Positions 49,001 through 56,934 of a stretch of DNA of 64,000 nt are shown piece by piece (position 1 is the first letter of the stretch; each line of letters starts with the position of its first letter). The translations under genes were made by a program, and so were the position numbers. The DNA lies in NCBI RefSeq assembly GCF_005484585.1, contig NZ_CP039435.1:2294001-2358000 (forward strand). Direction: 5' to 3'. Under the pieces are notes generated by a model, which ran no database searches, had not been told where the DNA came from, and saw only the letters and a list, made by a program, of their open reading frames with translations. Source of the DNA: Brevundimonas sp. SGAir0440 (GTDB lineage: Bacteria; Pseudomonadota; Alphaproteobacteria; Caulobacterales; Caulobacteraceae).

Positions 49001-49289
49001 CGGCGCCCCGCACCCAGAAGCTGATCTCGTAGTTGTCGGGCAGGTCGAACGGCAGCGGCCGGCTGAGCACCGCATAGCCCGCCTTGCCGTCGAAGTCGTA
49101 ATCGAGCCGGACCGCTTTCCCGTTATAGCCGGCGACGGCGGAGACGGCGGCGTGAACGTCGGTCGAGGCTGTGGCCTCCCACCGCGTCGCGTCGTCCATG
49201 CTGTCGAGAACGCGTGTTTCCTGGGCGACTGCGGGCGCGGCCAGAGCGAGGGTCAGGACCGAGGCGGCGGCCAACAGGAGGTTACGCAT
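46074..49289 (-). CDS. Exported six-hairpin glycosidase with lectin-like N-terminal modules
   Basis: 1071-residue secreted protein with a signal peptide (residues 1-22, ending PAVAQ). Residues about 25-185 look like a carbohydrate-binding jelly-roll (YEISFWVRGAGPTNTFEVKL). About 195-325 is discoidin/F5-8C-like (ASTAANAVDLDPKTAW; VSASMDGRDWRELATV). A beta-rich linker region follows. About 600-1010 is an (alpha/alpha)6-type catalytic domain containing NRSWIRDGAMMAEGL, CCVDARGADPVPENDSHGEF in pieces, and TPYEWRLVGAYVRLGRKDRAL. This resembles GH15/GH63-like glycosidases, but I cannot name the family. Last gene of the GH144-ABC operon, 18 bases after the second permease. It probably trims oligosaccharides in the periplasm or on the surface. 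Confidence 0.75.
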   Translation of the reverse strand: MRNLLLAAASVLTLALAAPAVAQETRVLDSMDDATRWEATASTDVHAAVSAVAGYNGKAVRLDYDFDGKAGYAVLSRPLPFDLPDNYEISFWVRGAGPTNTFEVKLTDASADNVWWKQTARYDFPDGWTRFVIKRRQVSKAWGPSLETILRRAERVEFVVVAAEGGKGSVEIDQLTLRALPVDPPVPPQPIASDGRTASTAANAVDLDPKTAWTAPVGEASALTLDLSYEREFGGLTLRWGERGAASDYRVSASMDGRDWRELATVTSGNGGVDWLRTPEATARWLRLEPLKPVSASDVVGSSGAGQRLGAAQATTYALNEIEVEPLAFGADRTVFLEAVAKENRRGLYPRGFSGEQSYWTLVGVDGGGESGLIGEDGAIELRRAGPSIEPFVVDNGRLITWADVNVEQGLKDVDLPIPSVTWTANDWTLKITSFADGQADQAQLWGRYDLTNTSSRPRTLTLALAARPMQVNAPRQFLAIPGGVSPVETIGWDGAELKLNDTVRVQPLAAPDQVALATFDAGSDPQSLILPSARWPAAEVMTTTDATGLAAGALTYEMTLQPGEIRTVGWVSQLSGDALAPEPVGQAAAVLDAVETRLAAEWRAKLDRVELTLPPAAQRIEDALKSSLAHMLMSRQGPILQPGTRSYNRSWIRDGAMMAEGLNRLGMAEHSADYLRWYAPYVFENGKVPCCVDARGADPVPENDSHGEFVFLAAETYRYTKDEALLRQVWPQVQRAIAYMDELRASTRTTAFQTPDQRHLYGLLPPTISHEGYSDKAAYSYWDDFWGLLGYKDAVFIAETLGDAEAAARYAAARDQFAADIRASITATAAHHGIDWIAGAADRGDFDATSTTIALSPAGEQDHLPPELLARTFDRYWENFRNRLTNRTAWKDYTPYEWRLVGAYVRLGRKDRALDVLDFLMADRRPEAWNGWAEVVGREKREARFIGDMPHAWISSDYIRSALDLFAYERDRDHALVLAAGVPEAWLDTAEGVGVRNLRTAYGPLTYAYRKEGQGYVLTLGDGATPPGGFVLRWPAGEGRPERVRIDGRSATWSSDELVIPAGARRVVLN

Positions 49290-49307
49290 CGAAACTCGCA
49301 GTTCTGG

Positions 49308-50123
49308 TCAGCCCTTCACGCTGCCCGCGAGCATGCCGCGGATGTAGTAGCGTTGCAGGGCGAGGAAGAGGATCAGCACGGGCGCGACCGTGACGACGGC
49401 GCCGGCCATCATCAGTTCGATGTCCTGCACATGCTCGCGCGACAAAGCCGCCAGGGCGACCGGCAGGGTATAGTTTGACTGGTCCGTCAGAATGATCAGC
49501 GGCCACAGGAAGTCATTCCAGCTGCCCAGGAATACGAACAGGCCAAGCGTCACGATGATCGGCTGCAAGGTCGGCAGAACCACGCGGCGAAAGATCTGCC
49601 CTTCGCTGGCGCCGTCGATGCGGGCGGCCTCCAGCATTTCGTCTGGAATGCTCAGCGCATACTGGCGAACCAGGAACAGGCCGAAGATGGACGCCAGCCA
49701 CGGCACGAGCGCCCCGGCATAGGTGTTCACCAGCCCCATCGACTTCAGCATCAGAAACAGCGGCAGAGTGCCGATCTGGGCCGGCACCACCAGGGCGGCG
49801 ACCAGGAACTGGAACAGCCGCTCGCGCCCAGCGAACTTCAGCTTGGCGAAGGCGTAGCCGGCCGGGACCGTGAAGCCCAGCGCCAGGATCGTCGCCAGGG
49901 TCGCCAGGGCGAAGCTGTTCCACAGATACCGACCCATGCCCTGATTCAGGAACAGGTCGCGGTAATGCTCCAGCGTCCAGTGCGAGGGCAGCAGCGGCGG
50001 CGGGAAGACCGCCGCCTCGCCGGTCGCCATGAAGCTGACCGACACCATCCAGACCAGCGGGAACAGGACGATCAGGGCGATGAGGCCGACGGCCAGATTG
50101 AGCAGTATGGCGCGGAGTTTCAT
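49308..50123 (-). CDS. Sugar ABC transporter permease (MalG type)
   Basis: 271-residue inner-membrane permease with about six transmembrane segments. The EAA loop that docks the ATPase is EAARIDGASEGQIFRRVVLP near residue 180. LGSWNDFLWPLI is typical of MalG/CUT1 permeases. The start ATG overlaps the stop of the first permease gene (ATGA). Confidence 0.93.
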   Translation of the reverse strand: MKLRAILLNLAVGLIALIVLFPLVWMVSVSFMATGEAAVFPPPLLPSHWTLEHYRDLFLNQGMGRYLWNSFALATLATILALGFTVPAGYAFAKLKFAGRERLFQFLVAALVVPAQIGTLPLFLMLKSMGLVNTYAGALVPWLASIFGLFLVRQYALSIPDEMLEAARIDGASEGQIFRRVVLPTLQPIIVTLGLFVFLGSWNDFLWPLIILTDQSNYTLPVALAALSREHVQDIELMMAGAVVTVAPVLILFLALQRYYIRGMLAGSVKG

Positions 50124-51064
50124 TGATACGCCCCCACCCGCTTGGCGACCGCCAGTTGGACCAGGGTGATGGCCAGGATGCACAGAAACAGGACGAAGGC
50201 GACGGCGCTGGCGGACCCTAGGTTCCACCATTTGAAGCCCTCTTCGTACATGAAGTACAGCACCGTCACCGTGCTCTGGGCCGGTCCGCCCTGCGTCATC
50301 ACATAGGGTTCGGCGAACAGCTGGAAGAAGCTGGCGACCGAGATGATCGAGACCAACAGCATGGTCGGCGCGATGGCCGGCAGGGTCACATGGCGGAACT
50401 GTTTCCAAGGCCCCGCGCCGTCGATGCGGGCCGCCTCATAGAGGTCGTCCGGCACGGTCTGAAGCACCGCCAAGAAGATCAGCATATTGTAGCCGAAGAT
50501 TTTCCAGACCACGAACATCAGAATGGCGGGGATCGAGGTCGACGGGTCGCCCAGCCAATCCACGGCAGGCAGGCCGATGCTTTCCAGCCCCCAGTTGATG
50601 ACGCCGTAGCGGGTGTGCAGCAGATAACGCCACACCACCGCCGTCGCGACGAGCGTCGTGACGTAAGGGGCGAAGAACATCACCCGCCAGATCGGCCGCC
50701 ACTTCACCACCCGCGCATTCAGGATCACCGCCGCCGCCAGTGACGCGGCGATGGACAGGGGCACGCCCAGCACGGCGAAGGTCAGGGTGTTCTTCATCGC
50801 CCCCCAGAACAGGGGATTGGTCAGCAGCCGCTCATAGTTCTGCAGGCCGACGAAACGCAGATTGTCCAGGTTCGCCAGGGCGTAGATGTCGAAGTCGGTC
50901 AGGCTGAGCAGCAGGGCCGCGATCACCGGAATGGCGAAGAACAGGCCGATGGCGAGCATGGCCGGGGCGACGAAGGCCCAGGCCGCCCGCTCGCGCGCGC
51001 CGCGTCCCCGCGACGGCTTCACCTTCGCCCCCGCCTTGGTCAAAGTGGGATCGACGACGGTCAT
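50120..51064 (-). CDS. Sugar ABC transporter permease (MalF type)
   Basis: 314-residue permease with about six transmembrane segments after a basic cytoplasmic N-terminus. The EAA loop is YEAARIDGAGPWKQFRHVTLP. SDYN-like FDIYALANLDNLRFVGLQNY and PYVMTQGGPAQSTVTV are typical of the CUT1 family. ATG 51064 overlaps the stop of the binding-protein gene by four bases, and its own stop overlaps the next permease. Confidence 0.93.
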   Translation of the reverse strand: MTVVDPTLTKAGAKVKPSRGRGARERAAWAFVAPAMLAIGLFFAIPVIAALLLSLTDFDIYALANLDNLRFVGLQNYERLLTNPLFWGAMKNTLTFAVLGVPLSIAASLAAAVILNARVVKWRPIWRVMFFAPYVTTLVATAVVWRYLLHTRYGVINWGLESIGLPAVDWLGDPSTSIPAILMFVVWKIFGYNMLIFLAVLQTVPDDLYEAARIDGAGPWKQFRHVTLPAIAPTMLLVSIISVASFFQLFAEPYVMTQGGPAQSTVTVLYFMYEEGFKWWNLGSASAVAFVLFLCILAITLVQLAVAKRVGAYQ

Positions 51065-52344
51065 AAGGCCCTGCCCTGTTCCATCATCCAGCGGCGCTTT
51101 TCCAGCAGTCGGTCGGCGCGGCGGTCGATCTCGGCAGCGGCGGCCTCAGGCGTGTATTCGCCGCGCACCATCCGTTCGGCGACGATCTGCATCTCGGTCA
51201 CGATCCGCTCCCATTCCGGCACCTTGGGCACCGCCTTGGCGCGCGCCAGCTGCCCCCGGAACGGCGCCAGCATCGGATCGCGCTCGACGCCTGCGATGTC
51301 CCAGGCGCTCTGACGCGCAGGCAGATCGCCGACGATGGCGTTGAATCGGGCCTGCACGGTCGACTCGGACAGGTAGCGGACCAGGGCCCAGGCCGCCTCC
51401 TGATGCGGAGAGGATTTGAACACCGCCAGGCTGGACCCGCCCGGCGCCGAGGCGCCCAGGCCCTTCGGCCCCGGCACGCCGGTCGTGGCCCAGTTCGGCT
51501 GGAACGACGCGGGCAGCTTGCTGCGGAAATCGCCGACGCTCCACGGGCCGGAGAAGTAGAAGCTGAAATAGCCCTTGGCGAACTCGGTCCAGACGTTGGA
51601 AATCTGCGTCGATGACGCCAGGGGCGCCAACTGCTCGTCGAACAGGCTCTTGTAGAAGGCCAGGGCCGCGACGAAGCCGGGGTTGGAGAAGTTTCCGCGC
51701 GTATCCCGATCGCGCAACAGCGGCTCATCGATCTGAAGCCCGAAGGTCAGTAGTTGCTCGAACTCGTTCAGCGGCAGCAGGATGGCGTAGTTGTCGCCGC
51801 CGGCCACACGCTTGATCGCATGCATGGCCCGCTTCCATTCGGCCCAGTCTTCGGGCGGGGCGTCGAAGCCGGCCCATACCAGCAAATCCTTGCGATAGAA
51901 CAGCAGCCGCGTGTCCACATACCAGGGCGTGGTCATGGCGCGGCCGGCGATCTCGTTCGTCTCCAGCACAGCCGGAAATTGATCGGTCAGCAGGTTCGCG
52001 GCCTCGGGCGGGGTCGGCGACAAGGCGCCGATGGCCGTCAGCTCCGCCACCCAGGTATTGCCGATCTGGCTGACGTCCGGCAGCGAGGCCCCGGCGTAGG
52101 CCGTCAGCAGCTTCTCATGCGCCGCCGTCCACGGCAAAGGCTGGACCGAGACGCGGACGCCGGGGTTGCGTCGCTCGAACTCGGGCATCAACTGCCCGAC
52201 CGTCCCGCCCTCATTGCCCATGGCCCAGAAGCGCAGCACGGTCTCGCCGTCGCGGCGCGGGGTGCAGGCCGCAGCCGCCCCTCCCGCCATCAGGGCCAGA
52301 GCGGCTCGCCGATCAAGATGGGGCCTGTGGGCCGTCAAACTCAT
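51061..52344 (-). CDS. Sugar ABC transporter substrate-binding lipoprotein
   Basis: 427-residue extracellular solute-binding protein of the family-1 (MalE-like) type. The signal DRRAALALMAGGAAAAC has an Arg pair and ends in a lipobox cysteine (AAAAC). The mature part shows LRFWAMGNEGGTVGQLMPEFERRNPGV, LPDVSQIGNTWVAEL, TPWYVDTRLLFYRKDLL and a C-terminal helix that closes the cleft. ATG 52344 overlaps the GH144-type stop by four bases, so enzyme and importer are translated together. The ligand is unknown; beta-1,2-linked oligosaccharides are the favoured guess from the neighbouring enzyme. Confidence 0.92.
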   Translation of the reverse strand: MSLTAHRPHLDRRAALALMAGGAAAACTPRRDGETVLRFWAMGNEGGTVGQLMPEFERRNPGVRVSVQPLPWTAAHEKLLTAYAGASLPDVSQIGNTWVAELTAIGALSPTPPEAANLLTDQFPAVLETNEIAGRAMTTPWYVDTRLLFYRKDLLVWAGFDAPPEDWAEWKRAMHAIKRVAGGDNYAILLPLNEFEQLLTFGLQIDEPLLRDRDTRGNFSNPGFVAALAFYKSLFDEQLAPLASSTQISNVWTEFAKGYFSFYFSGPWSVGDFRSKLPASFQPNWATTGVPGPKGLGASAPGGSSLAVFKSSPHQEAAWALVRYLSESTVQARFNAIVGDLPARQSAWDIAGVERDPMLAPFRGQLARAKAVPKVPEWERIVTEMQIVAERMVRGEYTPEAAAAEIDRRADRLLEKRRWMMEQGRAL

Positions 52345-53807
52345 CCGTTCATCCAGCCGCCGGTGAAGCCCGCGATATCGAGCGCGCGGCGGATGTTGGG
52401 CTCGCCGCGCATATGGCGCCAGACGAACTCGGACCTGTGGTTCTCGGTCATGATGACGATCGGCCCCTGGTCGATGCCCAGATAGTCGCCGTCCACCCAG
52501 CCCACGCCGTCCACGATCTTGCCGTGCTGCAGCGGCCCGTCGCGCACCGTCAGGGTCGGGTTGAAGCTGTCGAGGAACCCCCACTCGGTATAGACGCCCG
52601 CACCGTAGCGCGCCTTCATCGTCTTGACGCAGGGCACGACGATTTCGGGTGCGAAGGCGATGGAGCTGGCCGCCGCGGTCGGCGCGATGGTGCCGTCGTC
52701 ACGCTCGCCGGGCCCGCGCGCGGAATAGCTGAAGAACTCGCTTTCCTTGCCGTCGATGATCTGTTTGAAGTCGCCCGGCCCGTCACAGGCCGTCAGGCCC
52801 CAGACCTCGGACGAATAGCCCGCCCAGCCGCCCGGATTGTCATGGGCGTATTTCTGCTGCGCGTAGACGGCGCGGCGGCTGTTTTCGAAATAGTCGAGGT
52901 ATTCGCCTAGTTGGGCAGACTGCCCGCGCATCCAGGCGTCCTGAATGCCGCGGAAGTCGATGAACATATGGCTGTACTGGTGCCCGAAGATGGGCGCGAA
53001 ATTCAGGTGCCAGCTGCCCCAGCGATCGGTCCAGCTTTCGTCGTAGCTGGCCGCCCATTCGTGCCAGACATTGACCGACACCGGATGGGTCGGGCTGCCG
53101 ATGGCCAGCAGCAGCACCAGCATCCCCTCGTTATAGACGTGCCAGTCGGAAGGAATGAAGCCGCTCTCGGGGTGCCAGCCCATGGTGATGCGGTTGTCGC
53201 GGATAACGGCCCACGGCCATTCGATCCGTTCGTAGATAGCCTGGGCCTTCTGACGGATTTCCGCCTCGTCGGCATGACGGCCGTCGAAGTAGCGGGCGGC
53301 GAACAGCATGCCGCCGATCAACAGAGCCGTATCGACCGTCGACAGTTCGTTGGTCCGGTAACGAAGCCCCGTCTCCATATCCAAAAAGTGGTAGAAGAAG
53401 CCCTTGTACCCCGCCGTGCCGCTGGCCTCTGGACCCTGCGGCAGGTCGTGGAAGAAGCGCAGCGTCGTCAGGGTCCGTTCACGCGCCTCGGCCCGGCTCA
53501 TCCAGCCGCGCTCGACGCCCACCGGCCAGCAGGTCAGGGCGAAGCCGACCGCCGCCACCGAACAGAAGGACGGCGTCGGCCAGCGATCCGGCGTCAGGCC
53601 GGTCTTGCGATCCGTGACCTTCTCGAACCAGCGAAAGGTCCGCTCCTGAAGTTCCTCGATCTCCTGATCCAGCCGCATCGGCCTTCTCTGCGTCCCATTG
53701 ACCGCCCCCGTCGCCGCCGCCTGCTGCGCCGCCGCCATCACCGGAAATCCTACGGCCAGAGCCGCCGCGCCTGTGGTGGTCCGCATCAGGAAGTTTCGAC
53801 GATTCAT
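52341..53807 (-). CDS. Tat-exported glycosidase, PF10091/GH144 type (putative beta-1,2-glucanase)
   Basis: 488-residue enzyme with a Tat signal (MNRRNFLMRTTTGAAALAVG). The rest matches the Glycoamylase PF10091 pattern: RTFRWFEKVTDRKTGLTPDRWP, SVAAVGFALTCWPVGVERGW, GFFYHFLDMETGLRY, VDTALLIGGMLFAARYF, WHVYNEGMLVLLLAIGS, HQYSHMFIDFRGIQD, TACDGPGDF, and a C-terminal DQGPIVIMTENHRSEFVW. GH144 members of this family cleave beta-1,2-glucan, either endo or releasing sophorose. First gene of the glycosidase/importer operon. ATG 53807 is chosen for the Tat motif; an in-frame GTG at 53819 is possible. Linkage specificity is inferred from the family, not visible. Confidence 0.82.
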   Translation of the reverse strand: MNRRNFLMRTTTGAAALAVGFPVMAAAQQAAATGAVNGTQRRPMRLDQEIEELQERTFRWFEKVTDRKTGLTPDRWPTPSFCSVAAVGFALTCWPVGVERGWMSRAEARERTLTTLRFFHDLPQGPEASGTAGYKGFFYHFLDMETGLRYRTNELSTVDTALLIGGMLFAARYFDGRHADEAEIRQKAQAIYERIEWPWAVIRDNRITMGWHPESGFIPSDWHVYNEGMLVLLLAIGSPTHPVSVNVWHEWAASYDESWTDRWGSWHLNFAPIFGHQYSHMFIDFRGIQDAWMRGQSAQLGEYLDYFENSRRAVYAQQKYAHDNPGGWAGYSSEVWGLTACDGPGDFKQIIDGKESEFFSYSARGPGERDDGTIAPTAAASSIAFAPEIVVPCVKTMKARYGAGVYTEWGFLDSFNPTLTVRDGPLQHGKIVDGVGWVDGDYLGIDQGPIVIMTENHRSEFVWRHMRGEPNIRRALDIAGFTGGWMNG

Positions 53808-53834
53808 GGGCACGCTCACTGGGTCTCAATCGAA

Positions 53835-53870
53835 AAAGAAAGGCCGCCTCGCAACAAGCACGAGGCGGCC
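53835..53870 (-). terminator. Terminator between the TBDR and the glycosidase/importer operon
   Basis: A perfect 10-bp stem (53842-53851 with 53861-53870) with a 9-base loop lies 13 bases after the TBDR stop on the minus strand. It is followed by a T-rich run (TTTCTTTTT, 53833-53841). No LacI-type operator is seen between it and the next gene, so read-through may supply the downstream genes. Confidence 0.85.
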
Positions 53871-53882
53871 CAGGCTCGGGAT

Positions 53883-56800
53883 TTAGAAGGAGTAACGCAG
53901 GCCGACCTGGAAGCTGCGGGTCGGCAGATACTGTTCCGTCCCCATGCCGAAGCGCGGGCTGTTGAAGCCCTGATCGAAGGACTTGTAGTTGGTGAAGTTG
54001 AAGATGTTGATCGCATCCACGATGAACTCCACCTTCTGACCGCCATAGACTTCGAAGCCCTTCGTCAGACGCAAGTCGATCTGGCGATAGGCGAAGTTCA
54101 GACCAGGCAAGAAGGCGCGCTTGTCAGGACGACCGCCGTTCCAGCAAATGTTCGGGCCGCCGGCAGGAGCGTTCGGGCAGTCGAACACAGTGTAGGGCAA
54201 GCCCGAACCCAAGGTCACGATGCCTGAAAGCAGGAAGTCCGCCGGCAGACCGATGGTGCCGGACGCCACGATACGATGCGTTTCGTCGGTGTTCGACGGG
54301 AACTCAGGCGACTGCCCGGGCACATTGTAATCGAAGTCGAAGGCGCCGTAGCCGGAGTCGCGGCTGCCATTCTGGGTGGCGTCCATATAGGTGTAGGCGA
54401 TGTTCACGCCCCAACGATCTTCGGCATTATAGGGCTTGTCGGCCGTGAAGTAGATCGCCTTGTAGTCGCGCTCCTTATCCGTGTTCTGGAAGAAGATCAG
54501 GTTGCGGAACTGCGGGAAGCCTACCGATCCCGGCGTCGGACCGTTGAACCGTCCGCCCGTCTCCGTCAGGGCATTGGCGATATACCAGCTGGATTCGCCT
54601 CTCGTCTTGCCGGCTGCAAGCGTCAGCGCCGTCTGGAACATGCCGATCTTCTGGCGCACGCCCAGGCTGAACTGATCGGTGCGCGGCGGCTCGAAGTCGT
54701 TTTGCACCAGGAAGACTTCGCCGGCGCCCGGGCTGGCCGCCAGCAGGGGATCAAGACCCTGCGGCGTCAGATAGCTCGGGTTCCAGGCGATGGTTTGGAC
54801 ACCGCCACGAGGCCCGCCCGTGTTCGAGAAGTAGATCGTCTTGTTGAACTGGAAGGGCTTGAACCGCTCGTCGAACGCGAAGTTGAAGCCGATACGATCG
54901 TAGTAGCGGCCGGCACCGCCGAAGATGACCGTCCGCTCATCGTCGAAGACGTCGTAGGAGAAGCCGAAGCGCGGTTGGAACGCGCCCTTGAAGGCCTTGC
55001 GATCACCATCGGAAATATAATCCGCCGGGTTGAAATACGACGGGAAGTCGTAGTTCGGCAGGTTCTGGATCGCGGCCAGCATGTTGCGAATGGAATCAGG
55101 CGTGCGGTAGTCGTTGTTGACCGCATTGTCCTCGTAATCCCAGCGAATGCCGAGGTTCAGCTCCAGCTTGGAGGTGATCTGCCAGTCGTCCTGAATGTAT
55201 AGGCCTAGAACATTGTTATCGACGTCCGCAGGCGGAACGGCGACTCCCAGGTCAACCGAGACGGGGATATCGCGGCTGCCATTGATCTCGGGGCGGGCTT
55301 CGATGTCGTACGTAAAGGTGGGGTTACGCCCGAAATCCTTCTGAACGAAGTAGTTCTGCATTGAGTATTTCGCACCGATCTTGATCGTGTGCGTACCCAT
55401 CCACTCCAGATCCGGAATCGTCAGATCGTTACGGATCGTGGTGCTTTTCTGCTCGAGGAACTGAGCATCAGCCCGGCCGCCGGCCGTGAACACGGTGGAG
55501 TCACGGTTGTTGAAGTTATACTGGAACCCCGGCGTCGCTGCGCTGTCGTCGCGGAAGATGACGTACTGGCGGCCATAGTCGGATCCATTGATCACCGACT
55601 GTTCATAGCTTGACGTGAAGTAATCGATCGCGAACTCGTTCAGGAAGCGATCGCCCTGATATTGATGGCGCAGGTTGAAGGCGATGTTTTCGCCGTTGTT
55701 ACGCGCCGCGCGGCTGGGCGCATTCTGGCCGCTGGCTCCACGGATATCTTCTTCCGTCTTGTACTCGCTGCTCAGCTCAAGCCGTTGGCGGTCGTTGATC
55801 TGCCAGGACAGTTTGCCGAAGAAGACGTCCTGCTCATAAGGCGTCGAGGTCGTGCCCAGGTCGTTTGCGAAGAAACTGGTGTATTCGGTGCGGTTGAGGA
55901 AGGACTGCGAAATGCGCTCTTCGTCCTTGCGCTCATAGGCGCCGAAGAAGTGCAGCCGGTCCTGGATGATCGGGCCGCCCAGGCTGGCGCCGTACTGGAT
56001 ACGCTTCAGAGGCGCCTTGGCGTCGCCGCGACGCTCCGAGATCACGTCCTGAGCGATCCAACCGGGATCCTGATAGTAGGCGAAGACGTCGCCGTGAAAC
56101 TCGTTCGTGCCCGAGCGCGTGACGGCGGTGATGATGGCCGAACCGGCTTGTTCGTACTCGGCCTTGAAGTTCTGGCTAATAACGCGGAACTCTTGCACAG
56201 CCCCCTGCGGGAAGGGGGTGCCGCGACTGTCGTCCTGACCGGCGACACCGCCGTCGTTGATCAGCGACTTACGGTTCTGGCCGTCGATGAAGACGTTGAT
56301 CGCCTGAGCGGTCTGACCGCCGGCCGAGATCGTCCGCTCGGTGTCGTCCTCGGTCACGCGAAGACCGGGTGCGAGGGCGGCGAAGTTTAGGAAGTTCCGG
56401 CTGATCTGCGGCAGGTTGTTGATCTGCTGCTGGGTCACGTTGGTCGCAACTTCAGGCGTGCGCACCTCGAAGACGCGGCGGCCGGTGACGACGATGTCGC
56501 CCAGCTCGGTCGCGCCGTCGGTGGCGGCCGTCGTCGTCGCTCCGGCGACATCCAGGTTCAACGTGCCGACCTGACCCAGGGACAGGGTCACGGTTTCTTC
56601 CGCCGTCTGGCCGTCCGCGCTGGTGACCTGGACGCGATAGGTGCCCGGGCGCAGGCCGGACAGGACGTAGCGACCATCGGCGCCGACGCGCGCACGTGAC
56701 GCATATCCGGTGGAGACTTCGGTCGCGACGACCGTCGCGCCCGTCTCGACGGTCTGGCCGTCATAGACGGCGCCGCGCAGGGTCGTCGTTGCGTTCTGCG

Positions 56801-56885
56801 CCTGCGCCCCGCCGACGACCGCCATGCTGATGGCTAGCGCCGATGCGGCGGCCAAAGCGGCCTTTCGCGTGTTGAACTGGGTCAT
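53883..56885 (-). CDS. Oar-type TonB-dependent receptor with carboxypeptidase-regulatory domain
   Basis: 1000-residue outer-membrane receptor. A signal peptide (about residues 1-29, AVVGGAQAQ) is followed by a carboxypeptidase regulatory-like domain (TTLRGAVYDGQTVETGATVVAT; GRYVLSGLRPGTYRVQVTS). Then come a plug with LGDIVVTGRRVFEVRT and INVFIDGQNRKSL, and a large barrel ending FQVGLRYSF. N-terminal extensions of this kind mark TBDRs for complex carbohydrates or other large ligands. ATG 56885 has GGAG eight bases upstream. It follows the LacI gene by 49 bases on the same strand and ends at a strong terminator. Confidence 0.92.
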   Translation of the reverse strand: MTQFNTRKAALAAASALAISMAVVGGAQAQNATTTLRGAVYDGQTVETGATVVATEVSTGYASRARVGADGRYVLSGLRPGTYRVQVTSADGQTAEETVTLSLGQVGTLNLDVAGATTTAATDGATELGDIVVTGRRVFEVRTPEVATNVTQQQINNLPQISRNFLNFAALAPGLRVTEDDTERTISAGGQTAQAINVFIDGQNRKSLINDGGVAGQDDSRGTPFPQGAVQEFRVISQNFKAEYEQAGSAIITAVTRSGTNEFHGDVFAYYQDPGWIAQDVISERRGDAKAPLKRIQYGASLGGPIIQDRLHFFGAYERKDEERISQSFLNRTEYTSFFANDLGTTSTPYEQDVFFGKLSWQINDRQRLELSSEYKTEEDIRGASGQNAPSRAARNNGENIAFNLRHQYQGDRFLNEFAIDYFTSSYEQSVINGSDYGRQYVIFRDDSAATPGFQYNFNNRDSTVFTAGGRADAQFLEQKSTTIRNDLTIPDLEWMGTHTIKIGAKYSMQNYFVQKDFGRNPTFTYDIEARPEINGSRDIPVSVDLGVAVPPADVDNNVLGLYIQDDWQITSKLELNLGIRWDYEDNAVNNDYRTPDSIRNMLAAIQNLPNYDFPSYFNPADYISDGDRKAFKGAFQPRFGFSYDVFDDERTVIFGGAGRYYDRIGFNFAFDERFKPFQFNKTIYFSNTGGPRGGVQTIAWNPSYLTPQGLDPLLAASPGAGEVFLVQNDFEPPRTDQFSLGVRQKIGMFQTALTLAAGKTRGESSWYIANALTETGGRFNGPTPGSVGFPQFRNLIFFQNTDKERDYKAIYFTADKPYNAEDRWGVNIAYTYMDATQNGSRDSGYGAFDFDYNVPGQSPEFPSNTDETHRIVASGTIGLPADFLLSGIVTLGSGLPYTVFDCPNAPAGGPNICWNGGRPDKRAFLPGLNFAYRQIDLRLTKGFEVYGGQKVEFIVDAINIFNFTNYKSFDQGFNSPRFGMGTEQYLPTRSFQVGLRYSF

Positions 56886-56934
56886 CCTGAGCTCTCCCCT
56901 CCTGATGGGATCGGTTTTCAGCGACATGGCTGGC

